The position numbers and the translations under genes are program-made. A stretch of DNA of 5,143 bases, taken from assembly GCA_013349695.1 (NCBI GenBank), contig DUZD01000129.1:1-5143 (forward strand). Direction: 5' to 3'. A model generated the notes under the pieces. That model was not told the origin of the DNA. It saw nothing but the letters and a program-made list of their open reading frames with translations, and did not search any database. How positions within the stretch are numbered: the stretch's first letter is position 1; every line of letters starts with the position of its first letter. This document shows, one piece after another, positions 1-5,143 of the stretch. The stretch comes from Rhodospirillaceae bacterium (GTDB lineage: Bacteria; Pseudomonadota; Alphaproteobacteria; Rhodospirillales; 2-02-FULL-58-16).

Positions 1-1
1 G

Positions 2-91
2 GCGCGCCACGCGCCTAGCCGGGAAACTCGGAAGCCCGTCGTATGGGGTCAGGAATCCCGCCGGGGTGTACTAGTGGCCTGTATCATCTAA
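2..91 (+). other. possible C-terminal tail of an upstream gene (partial)
   Basis: From the left edge one forward frame is open for 29 codons and stops with TAA at 89-91, 17 bases before a terminator hairpin. That is where the 3' end of an upstream gene would be expected. The short, arginine-rich tail matches no family I recognise. A second forward frame is also open from the edge and stops with TAG at 72-74, so the frame is uncertain. The stretch could equally be non-coding. Confidence 0.25.
45..53 (+). repeat. left copy of inverted GGGGTCAGG motif
   Basis: GGGGTCAGG on the plus strand, followed 9 bases later by GGGGTGTA (63-70). The same two words occur in the same order on the minus strand at 3053-3045 and 3007-3000, but 37 bases apart. 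Together they bracket the GcvT-SHMT gene. Such short matches can arise by chance. Confidence 0.3.
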
Positions 92-108
92 ATTGCACCT
101 TTACGGCG

Positions 109-130
109 TCCGAAAGCCATTCGGATTTTT
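109..130 (+). terminator. intrinsic terminator of the upstream unit
   Basis: TCCGAA (109-114) and TTCGGA (120-125) form a perfect 6-bp stem with a 5-base loop, followed at once by five Ts (126-130). This is a textbook Rho-independent terminator for rightward transcription. It lies upstream of the promoter candidate for the GcvT-SHMT gene, so it probably ends the transcript arriving from the left and insulates the main gene. Confidence 0.65.
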
Positions 131-153
131 GTCCCTGTTACAAACTCTCCGGA

Positions 154-182
154 TTGACAAATCTCCTTTGGCGATTCCAATC
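154..182 (+). promoter_or_regulatory. candidate sigma-70 type promoter for the GcvT-SHMT gene
   Basis: A perfect -35 hexamer TTGACA (154-159) is followed after 17 bases by TCCAAT (177-182), which matches 4 of 6 positions of TATAAT. The position between the upstream terminator and the start codon is right, and would give a leader of about 110 bases. The weak -10 is the doubtful part. A different -10 or an activator-dependent promoter is possible. Confidence 0.4.
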
Positions 183-235
183 AACCTGAATTTGCTCTAA
201 GAAAACGAACAGCGGCGCTGGCCAGCTCATGACAC

Positions 236-255
236 GGCCGCCACGCTTGGCGGTC
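236..255 (+). promoter_or_regulatory. hairpin in the leader of the GcvT-SHMT gene
   Basis: CCGCCA (238-243) pairs perfectly with TGGCGG (248-253) around a 4-base loop. The stem extends by a G-T wobble and a G-C pair to 236 and 255. It is about 50 bases upstream of the start codon in the presumed 5' leader. A mixed pyrimidine stretch follows it rather than a run of Ts, so it is not a simple terminator. It may be a leader structure or chance pairing in GC-rich DNA. Confidence 0.25.
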
Positions 256-291
256 CTTTGTCTCTTCGAGGCCGGAGGCGATCTTTTACCC

Positions 292-297
292 AGGTGA
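292..297 (+). promoter_or_regulatory. ribosome binding site that sets the start at 303
   Basis: AGGTGA lies 5 bases before the ATG at 303. The frame stays open upstream to a TTG at 258, but that codon has no Shine-Dalgarno sequence, and the 15 extra residues are basic and unlike the start of a T-protein. This site decides the start in favour of 303. Confidence 0.6.
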
Positions 298-302
298 ATT
301 TC

Positions 303-2972
303 ATGGCGCGGGAAAACACAAACGTCTTTCAAGAAACCGTTCTTCATGACTGGCATGCCGCCCATGGCGCGAAAATGGTAGCCTTCGGCGGATGGCGCAT
401 GCCCGTCCAATACGAAACCGGGATCATCCGGGAGCATCTCGCCACCCGCCGCCACTCCGGCTTGTTCGACGTCTCCCACATGGGCAGGTTCAGAATCCAT
501 GGACGCCGCGCCGAAGACTTTCTTTTGTATGTCTTGACCAACAACGCCAAGGCTTTGCCGCCCAGCCACGCCCATTACACCTTCCTGGCCAACGACAGCG
601 GCGGCGCCATTGACGACGCCTACCTTTACAAGCTGGCGGAAGACGACTTCCTTCTCGTTGTCAATGCCGCCAACCGGCAAAAGGACTGGCAATGGCTCAC
701 TCGGCACAATAATGACGGCGTCGCGATGGTCGATGTCACCGAGGAATTGGCCATGCTCTCTCTTCAGGGGCCGGGGTCGGCGGAAATTCTGGCCCGCGTC
801 GTCAACCGCGAGGATTTTCCCGAGACGAAAAGAAACCGGCTGAGCGTCGCCGCCATGGACGCTCACGAGGTGATTGTCGCGCGTAGCGGATACACCGGCG
901 AGTCGGTTTGCTTCGAGCTGTTCGCCGATCGGGATATAACCACGGAACTCTGGCAAAGGCTGGTGGATTTCGGCGCCGTTCCCGTGGGATTGGGCGCCCG
1001 TGATTCCCTACGCCTGGAGGCCGGGCTGCCTTTGTACGGCCATGAACTGGGCGACGACATCGAGAACAGGGAAATACCGATTTTCGCCAACGCGTTGGCC
1101 AACCGCGCCGTCCGGGTTTCCGCCCGACAAGATTACCTCGGCAAGTCGGCCCTGGAAAGACAGCGGCAGGAGTTCACGCGGATCAAACGGCGGGAACCGA
1201 TCGCTCCCCTGGCCGAGCGGATTCTCAAGCATCTCGTGCAGCCGATCGCCGTATTCGACGGGAAAAAGCCGTTACGGGCCGGCTTCAAGGTCTATTTCAA
1301 CGACCATCACGTCGGCTATGTGACATCCGGAACAAGCGTTCCCTACACCCGCTTTTATGGCGACGGCGTCACCGCGTCGCCGGCCGACGGCCATGACTTG
1401 AGGCCGATAGGACTGGCGCTCATCGACTCGACCATTTGCTACCGGACGGATAAGTCCATTGTCCTGCAAATCGTCGACGACAAGGGCAACGTTTTCGACG
1501 CCGAGCTCGTCGAAAGGAATCTGTGGCCGTTGGCGCCCTTTACCAGGCCTTACACCGGATTCAAACCTCCCCGGCACGACCAACGGCTGGGCAACGGCGA
1601 TGTCCAGGCCCTGGCCGCCAAACTGATGCAAGAGGCCGGGACCAACACCAAATGGAGAAGAGAAGAATGCGTCAACCTCATTCCGTCGGAGCAACCCACC
1701 TCGGCCTATGTCGACAGGTTGACGATGTCCGATCCGGGCGGCCGGTACAACGAGCATAACCGCTTGAAGGCATTGGGTCCGGACGCCCCCGACATGCGCT
1801 ATTACCAGGGAACCTCTTTCATCATGGATAAAGAGGAAGAGCTCAAAACCGCTTTGCGGACATTCTTCGATTGCCGCCAGGTGGAGGCCAGAATCATCAG
1901 CGGCCAAATGGCCAACGACACGGTCTATGACGCTCTCAAACAGTTCAAGAACAGGCACGCCAGCAGCGGACAGCCCGACCTGATAAGCCCGGTTCTCGTC
2001 CACGATCTCAACAAAGGCGGGCATCTCAGCGCGCAGACGGCTGGAGCGTTGAAAAACTATGTCGCCATCGACCCGGATACGGGACTGCCGGCGGTAGAGC
2101 ATTTCCTCTACCGGAAAGACAGCCCCCACGAGATCGATGTCGAAACGACGAAAAAACTGATCTCGGACAAGCGTCCCGAGCTGCTGATTTTCGGGCGGAG
2201 CGTCATCATTCACAAGGAGCCGGTCAAGGAGATCGCCGATTTCATCTTCAGCGAGTTTGGCGAGGACAACCCCCGGCGTCCACTGATCATGTACGACGCC
2301 GCGCATGTCTTGGGCTTGTTGGGCAAGTCTTACCAACGGCCATTGCATGAAGGCGCCGATATCGTTACGGGATCGACGCACAAGACCTTCTTTGGTCCGC
2401 AGCGGGGCGTCATCCTCGGCAACATCGAGGCCGGCTCTCCCTTCGAGCCCTTATGGAGCCATATCGAGACGCGCGCCTTTCCCGGTCATGTCAGCAATCA
2501 TCATCTGGGGACCATGCTCGGCCTGTTGGGGGCGACCTATGAAATGCTCCGCTACCAGGACGATTATCCAAGCCAGGTGATCGCCAATGCGAAGGCGTTC
2601 GCTAGAGCCCTCCGTGGCCGGGGATCGGTCATCGAGGGCGACCCCGAACGCGGTTTTACGGAAACTCACCAGGTCCTCCTCAGAACGGCGCCGGCCAAGG
2701 GCGGAACCATCGCCGGCCTGCTGGAGGCGAACAACGTCATCACCAACCCTCAGGCCTTCTACGACGATCCCAGCTTCGCCGCCGCCAGCGGCGTCAGGAT
2801 GGGAACTCAGGAGATGACCAGGTATGGGATGAAAGAGGAAAATTTCCAGGAGTTGGCGGGCCTGTTGGCGGAAATTGTCGCCGATGGCGAAAACAAACCC
2901 GAGGGATTTTGGCTGGGCGCGGTGAAATCATTGCGAGGCGGTTTTACAACCATGCATTACTGCTTGCCTTGA
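303..2972 (+). CDS. fused aminomethyltransferase (GcvT) / serine hydroxymethyltransferase (GlyA-like)
   Basis: An 889-residue cytoplasmic protein with two folate enzymes in one chain. Residues about 8-412 are a full GcvT: FDVSHM at 55-60, GGAIDD at 100-105 with the conserved catalytic aspartate pair, VNAANRQKDW at 120-129, LQGPGSAEIL at 154-163, SGYTGE at 195-200, VGLGARDSLRLEAGLPLYG at 228-246, and the C-terminal barrel with VGYVTSGT at 337-344. Residues about 430-889 are an SHMT-like PLP enzyme: NLIPSE at 458-463, RYY at 499-501, SGQMAND at 533-539, GGHLSAQ at 572-578, DAAH at 665-668 with the aspartate expected to bind the PLP ring nitrogen, STHKT at 691-695 with lysine 694 as the expected PLP Schiff base, and VRMGT at 831-835 with the expected substrate-carboxylate arginine 832. 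GcvT releases ammonia and forms methylene-tetrahydrofolate; SHMT interconverts glycine plus methylene-tetrahydrofolate with serine. I infer that the fusion couples the two steps. Both halves are somewhat longer than the separate E. coli proteins (364 and 417 residues), and no frameshift is seen. An altered donor or aldol substrate is possible. Confidence 0.88.
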   Translation: MARENTNVFQETVLHDWHAAHGAKMVAFGGWRMPVQYETGIIREHLATRRHSGLFDVSHMGRFRIHGRRAEDFLLYVLTNNAKALPPSHAHYTFLANDSGGAIDDAYLYKLAEDDFLLVVNAANRQKDWQWLTRHNNDGVAMVDVTEELAMLSLQGPGSAEILARVVNREDFPETKRNRLSVAAMDAHEVIVARSGYTGESVCFELFADRDITTELWQRLVDFGAVPVGLGARDSLRLEAGLPLYGHELGDDIENREIPIFANALANRAVRVSARQDYLGKSALERQRQEFTRIKRREPIAPLAERILKHLVQPIAVFDGKKPLRAGFKVYFNDHHVGYVTSGTSVPYTRFYGDGVTASPADGHDLRPIGLALIDSTICYRTDKSIVLQIVDDKGNVFDAELVERNLWPLAPFTRPYTGFKPPRHDQRLGNGDVQALAAKLMQEAGTNTKWRREECVNLIPSEQPTSAYVDRLTMSDPGGRYNEHNRLKALGPDAPDMRYYQGTSFIMDKEEELKTALRTFFDCRQVEARIISGQMANDTVYDALKQFKNRHASSGQPDLISPVLVHDLNKGGHLSAQTAGALKNYVAIDPDTGLPAVEHFLYRKDSPHEIDVETTKKLISDKRPELLIFGRSVIIHKEPVKEIADFIFSEFGEDNPRRPLIMYDAAHVLGLLGKSYQRPLHEGADIVTGSTHKTFFGPQRGVILGNIEAGSPFEPLWSHIETRAFPGHVSNHHLGTMLGLLGATYEMLRYQDDYPSQVIANAKAFARALRGRGSVIEGDPERGFTETHQVLLRTAPAKGGTIAGLLEANNVITNPQAFYDDPSFAAASGVRMGTQEMTRYGMKEENFQELAGLLAEIVADGENKPEGFWLGAVKSLRGGFTTMHYCLP

Positions 2973-3091
2973 ATGCGCCGCCTGTCAACAAACCGTAGTT
3001 ACACCCCTTGCCGTTGAACGACCGCTTTCGGATGTTTAGCAAGGCCTGACCCCGTAGGCTCTCGGCCCTGATAAGCATTAACAATGTGCGG
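2973..3091. other. convergent intergenic gap with repeat-like motif
   Basis: The 119 bases between the stop of the GcvT-SHMT gene and the stop of the opposing glycosylase gene contain no convincing coding frame or tRNA. I find only weak hairpins, such as GCCT/AGGC around CTGACCCCGT, and no stem followed by a T run in either direction, so the terminators of these converging genes are not evident. On the minus strand it carries GGGGTCAGG (3053-3045) and, further along, GGGGTGTA (3007-3000). Both also occur at the left end of the window. Confidence 0.5.
3045..3053 (-). repeat. right copy of inverted GGGGTCAGG motif
   Basis: GGGGTCAGG on the minus strand is the inverted partner of bases 45-53 on the plus strand. 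With two flanking bases the shared pattern is TA, then C or T, then GGGGTCAGG. From memory it resembles short repeats found near IS200/IS605-type (REP-associated) transposases. I could not verify this and no transposase is present. Confidence 0.3.
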
Positions 3092-3763
3092 TTAGATCGT
3101 CGGGCGATTGGCCAGATAGCCGGTATCGACTGCCTTCCATAGATAAAGCGAAAGAAATGTCCGATATGGGCGTGCCCGCATTGGCTCAAATTTCCTTCCG
3201 CCAAGTATCTGTTTCTCAATCAGCGTAACGGCTCGTTTAATGGTTCCGTCAGCGATAGGGAAAACATCGGGCTGCCCGAAATAGAAAATTGCCAGCATGT
3301 CGGCGGACCAAGCCGACATGCCCCAAAACGCGGAAACCTCCCTGCATAGGGTGTCATAATCCAGTGTGCGCCACCGCTCATAACTGGCGGGGGCGACTTG
3401 ATATCGGTCTGCAAATTCTCGAATCGTTCGAGCCTTTCTCCGTGAAAACCCCAATGAGACTAAAGTTTCTTCGTCAAGCTGCCAGCTACCAGCCAGACCT
3501 CTTTCATCTCGTGCGGCGGTGACACGGCGGTAGATTGATAAGGCGGCATCTCGCGAAAGCATTTGACCTATAACGATTCGCGTTACTGCTTCTCCAATTG
3601 GCACACCGTCGCGGGGGGGGAGATTAACGGGCCCCAAGACGTCAAAAGCCTCACGGAGCACGGGATACGTCTTGTCTAGGTGCGCCTCGGCTATGCTGTT
3701 ACGAAAAACCATGACGACCCAAGCATGTACATCACGCCCATCCCGCAACCTCGGCGATTCCAT
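3092..3763 (-). CDS. HhH-GPD DNA glycosylase (AlkA / 3-methyladenine glycosylase II-like)
   Basis: A 223-residue protein that should remove damaged, probably alkylated, bases in base-excision repair. The order of motifs fits the HhH-GPD superfamily: IGEAVTRIVIGQMLS at 56-70 (family form: I-I-x-Q-Q-L-S), LGFSRRKARTIREFA at 104-118, the helix-hairpin-helix at about 141-160 ending in WSADMLAIF, then DVFPIAD at 166-172 with the catalytic aspartate D172, and PYRTFLSLYLW at 199-209, the conserved C-terminal helix of the AlkA branch. The hairpin turn reads GMS at 148-150 where GIG or GVG is usual. The start is uncertain: ATG at 3763 lies 58 bases past the glucokinase stop with no good ribosome site, and ATG at 3712 is an alternative. 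The open frame runs further back only as an overlap with glucokinase. Hand counts give about 50% GC against about 70% in glk. A run of eight Cs lies in codons 48-51. The exact substrate cannot be read from sequence. Confidence 0.8.
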   Translation of the reverse strand: MESPRLRDGRDVHAWVVMVFRNSIAEAHLDKTYPVLREAFDVLGPVNLPPRDGVPIGEAVTRIVIGQMLSRDAALSIYRRVTAARDERGLAGSWQLDEETLVSLGFSRRKARTIREFADRYQVAPASYERWRTLDYDTLCREVSAFWGMSAWSADMLAIFYFGQPDVFPIADGTIKRAVTLIEKQILGGRKFEPMRARPYRTFLSLYLWKAVDTGYLANRPTI

Positions 3764-3821
3764 GTTGATTCGTCGAGGAGCCAAAAAAAAGTCTCTCGCC
3801 CAGGTCGAAGCGTTTGACTTT
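3764..3821 (-). other. gap between glk and the glycosylase gene, with T8 run
   Basis: A 58-base gap read on the minus strand, containing eight consecutive Ts (plus-strand A run at 3783-3790). I see no strong GC stem directly before the T run, so it is at best a weak terminator for glk. Without one, otsA-glk transcripts could run into the glycosylase gene. The 9-mer TCGAGGAGC (plus strand) occurs at 3773-3781 and again at 3826-3834 in the last codons of glk, a small direct repeat spanning the junction. Confidence 0.35.
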
Positions 3822-4793
3822 TCATTCGAGGAGCTCGCCCAAGCCGATGAAGGCGGGCAGTTCGTGGGTGATGACGAAGGTGGGGATGGCGGCGAGATAG
3901 CCGGAGAAGCGTCCCTTGTCCTCGAAGCGGCGGCGGAACGGCGAGGTGGCGAAAGCCTCCCCCAGTTTCGGGACGATGCCGCCGGCCACATAGACACCGC
4001 CGCGGGCGCCGAGACTCAAGGCCAGGTCGGAGGCGACGGTGCCGAGCATGGCGGAGAACATCGAAAGCGCCTCGGCGGCTATCGGACAGGAGCCATCAAG
4101 GCCCCGCCCGGTCACCTCGGCCGGCGTCGGCTCGGCCGTCGAATCCAGGCCGTCCAGCCGGCAAATCGCCACGTACAGGTTGCATAAACCCGGACCGGAT
4201 ATCACCCGCTCGGCGGAGACGTGGCCGAACGATTGACGGAGGACGGCGAGGACCGCTTGTTCGCGGCCGTTGGCCGCCGCCATGCTCACGTGGCCGCCTT
4301 CCGTCTCCAGGGGCGTCCAGCCGGCGTCCGTCGGCAGCAAGCCCGACACGCCGAGCCCGGTACCGGGACCAAGAACGGCGACCGGGGCGTCGGGCGCCGC
4401 TTCGCCGCCGCCCACCTTGAGGCGGTCCGCCGCCGTCAGTCGGGGAACGGACAAGGCGATGGCGGTGAAATCATTGATCACTTGCAAGCTCGCCAGACCG
4501 AGGCGCTGGCGTACCGCGGCGATGGAAAAGGACCAGGGGTGATTGGTCATTCTCACCCGGTCGCCGGTGACCGGCGAAGCGACGGCGAAAACGCCGTCGC
4601 CGGGCGCCGCCAGGCCGTTTTCGCCAATCCCTTCCAGGTAGGCCCGCGCCGCCGCCTCCGGACCGGAAAAGTCTTCGCAGGATAGCACCTTCACTTGCCG
4701 CGCCGGGCCGCCGGCTTGGGCGAGGGCGAAACGGACGCTGGTGCCGCCGATATCGGCGATGAGGGCGGTCCGAACCTCTTTCCCGTCACTCAT
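3822..4793 (-). CDS. glk: glucokinase (Glk, E. coli type)
   Basis: A 323-residue cytoplasmic enzyme that phosphorylates glucose with ATP to glucose-6-phosphate. It follows E. coli Glk (321 residues) over its whole length: phosphate-binding DIGGT at 14-18, SPVTGDRVRMTNHPWSFS at 73-90, INDFTA at 106-111 with catalytic aspartate D108, GPGTGLGVS at 142-150, EGGH at 165-168, GHVSAERVISGPGLCNLY at 190-207, VAGGIVPK at 269-276 and RFEDKGRF at 289-296. The glucose-contacting residues of the family (N107, D108, E165, H168, E195) are all present. It is the non-ROK glucokinase family (PF02685). The ATG overlaps the end of otsA by 8 bases (ATGAGTGA) and has no clear Shine-Dalgarno sequence of its own, so translation is probably coupled to otsA. 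Its product is a direct substrate of OtsA, and it could also salvage glucose released from trehalose or glucan breakdown. Confidence 0.93.
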   Translation of the reverse strand: MSDGKEVRTALIADIGGTSVRFALAQAGGPARQVKVLSCEDFSGPEAAARAYLEGIGENGLAAPGDGVFAVASPVTGDRVRMTNHPWSFSIAAVRQRLGLASLQVINDFTAIALSVPRLTAADRLKVGGGEAAPDAPVAVLGPGTGLGVSGLLPTDAGWTPLETEGGHVSMAAANGREQAVLAVLRQSFGHVSAERVISGPGLCNLYVAICRLDGLDSTAEPTPAEVTGRGLDGSCPIAAEALSMFSAMLGTVASDLALSLGARGGVYVAGGIVPKLGEAFATSPFRRRFEDKGRFSGYLAAIPTFVITHELPAFIGLGELLE

Positions 4794-5143
4794 AGGGAGC
4801 TTTTTTGAGAACCTTGAGGAAACTTTTGCCCCAGCTTTGAAAGGTGTTGTTTCGCACCGTCTCCATCATCGCCGTCCACCGCTCGCGCCGTTCCTCCAGG
4901 GACATCTCGAGGCCGCTGGCGATGGCATCGGCGACGGCGTCGAAATCATAGGGATTGACGATCAGGGCGGCATCCAGTTCCCGCGCCGCGCCGGCGAAAC
5001 GGGACAGCACCAGAACGCCGGGATCATGGTGGTTTTGCGCCGCCACGTATTCCTTGGCCACCAGATTCATGCCGTCGCGAAGGGGAGTCACCAAACCGAT
5101 GCGGCTGGCCCGGTACAGCCCGATCAGGTTGTGGCGGGTGAAG
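4786..5143 (-). CDS. otsA: trehalose-6-phosphate synthase OtsA, C-terminal part (partial)
   Basis: The last 118 residues of a GT20 glycosyltransferase; the 5' part lies beyond the right edge, and the first complete codon starts at 5142. The enzyme joins UDP-glucose and glucose-6-phosphate to trehalose-6-phosphate in the cytoplasm, the first step of the OtsAB trehalose route. The visible part has LYRASRIG followed by LVTPLRDGMNLVAKEYVAAQ, the nearly invariant nucleotide-sugar site (D, G, M, N, L, V and E of DGMNLVAKE), then GVLVLSRFAGAARELDAALIVNP, matching E. coli OtsA closely. It ends in LKKAPYE and lacks the longer tail of E. coli OtsA. Its stop TGA (4788-4786) lies inside the start of glk. 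Trehalose from this pathway usually protects against osmotic and desiccation stress. No regulatory site can be seen because the promoter is outside the window. Confidence 0.93.
   Translation of the reverse strand, partial: FTRHNLIGLYRASRIGLVTPLRDGMNLVAKEYVAAQNHHDPGVLVLSRFAGAARELDAALIVNPYDFDAVADAIASGLEMSLEERRERWTAMMETVRNNTFQSWGKSFLKVLKKAPYE

Noticed and set aside
258..302. Upstream TTG start that would add 15 residues to the GcvT-SHMT protein
   Set aside because: No ribosome site precedes it, and the extra residues are not T-protein-like. The ATG at 303 has AGGTGA 5 bases upstream.
131..302. Glycine riboswitch ahead of the GcvT-SHMT gene
   Set aside because: I looked for the conserved purine-rich tandem aptamer core and did not see it. 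The space between promoter and start is also short for a tandem aptamer.
138..956. 272-residue open frame on the minus strand
   Set aside because: It lies opposite the GcvT domain, shows no family motif, and is the kind of antisense frame common in GC-rich coding DNA.
1272..2381. 369-residue open frame on the minus strand
   Set aside because: It is antisense to the well-supported SHMT half and shows no recognisable domain.
3021..3032. CCG-CTTT-CGG hairpin as terminator of the fusion gene
   Set aside because: The stem has only three pairs and no T run follows.
3764..3997. N-terminal extension of the glycosylase frame back to 3997
   Set aside because: Most of it overlaps the 3' end of glk in another frame and reads as low-complexity serine/proline-rich sequence. 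The glycosylase similarity begins after 3763.
3672..4685. Several open frames on the plus strand opposite glk
   Set aside because: They are shadows in about 70% GC DNA with no motifs. The minus-strand glucokinase is supported along its full length.
4794..4810. A6G run near the end of otsA as a programmed frameshift giving an OtsA-Glk fusion
   Set aside because: The run is phased AAA-AAA-G, not the A-AAA-AAG arrangement of the dnaX site, and a -1 shift would not enter the glk frame. Only a +1 or -2 shift would. The 8-base overlap explains coupling more simply.

Overview
The window looks like chromosomal DNA from a high-GC Gram-negative bacterium. A proteobacterium, possibly an alphaproteobacterium, is my best guess. 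This rests on an E. coli-type glucokinase directly joined to an OtsA trehalose-phosphate synthase and on GC-rich coding, so the lineage call is an inference.

Layout. Bases 1-130 hold the end of an upstream transcription unit: a possible C-terminal coding tail and a clean intrinsic terminator. Bases 131-302 are the promoter and leader of the main gene. Bases 303-2972 (+) encode one 889-residue protein: a complete glycine-cleavage T-protein (GcvT) domain fused to a complete but divergent serine hydroxymethyltransferase (GlyA/SHMT) domain. Bases 2973-3091 are a short convergent gap with a 9-base motif that also occurs, inverted, near base 45. On the minus strand, reading from right to left, come the C-terminal 118 residues of OtsA (cut by the right edge), a glucokinase that overlaps it by 8 bases, and after a 58-base gap an HhH-GPD DNA glycosylase.

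How the genes may work together. GcvT makes 5,10-methylene-tetrahydrofolate, and SHMT uses it with glycine to make serine, so the fusion could pass the folate intermediate between its two domains. No gcvH, gcvP or lpd is visible, so the donor for the GcvT half is open. Glucokinase makes glucose-6-phosphate, which OtsA joins to UDP-glucose to make trehalose-6-phosphate. Their ATGAGTGA overlap suggests coupled translation. The glycosylase is a base-excision repair enzyme with no obvious link to its neighbours. Its GC content is clearly lower than that of otsA-glk, so it may have a different history.

The most notable item is the GcvT-SHMT fusion. I see no CRISPR array, tRNA, rRNA, transposase or complete mobile element.
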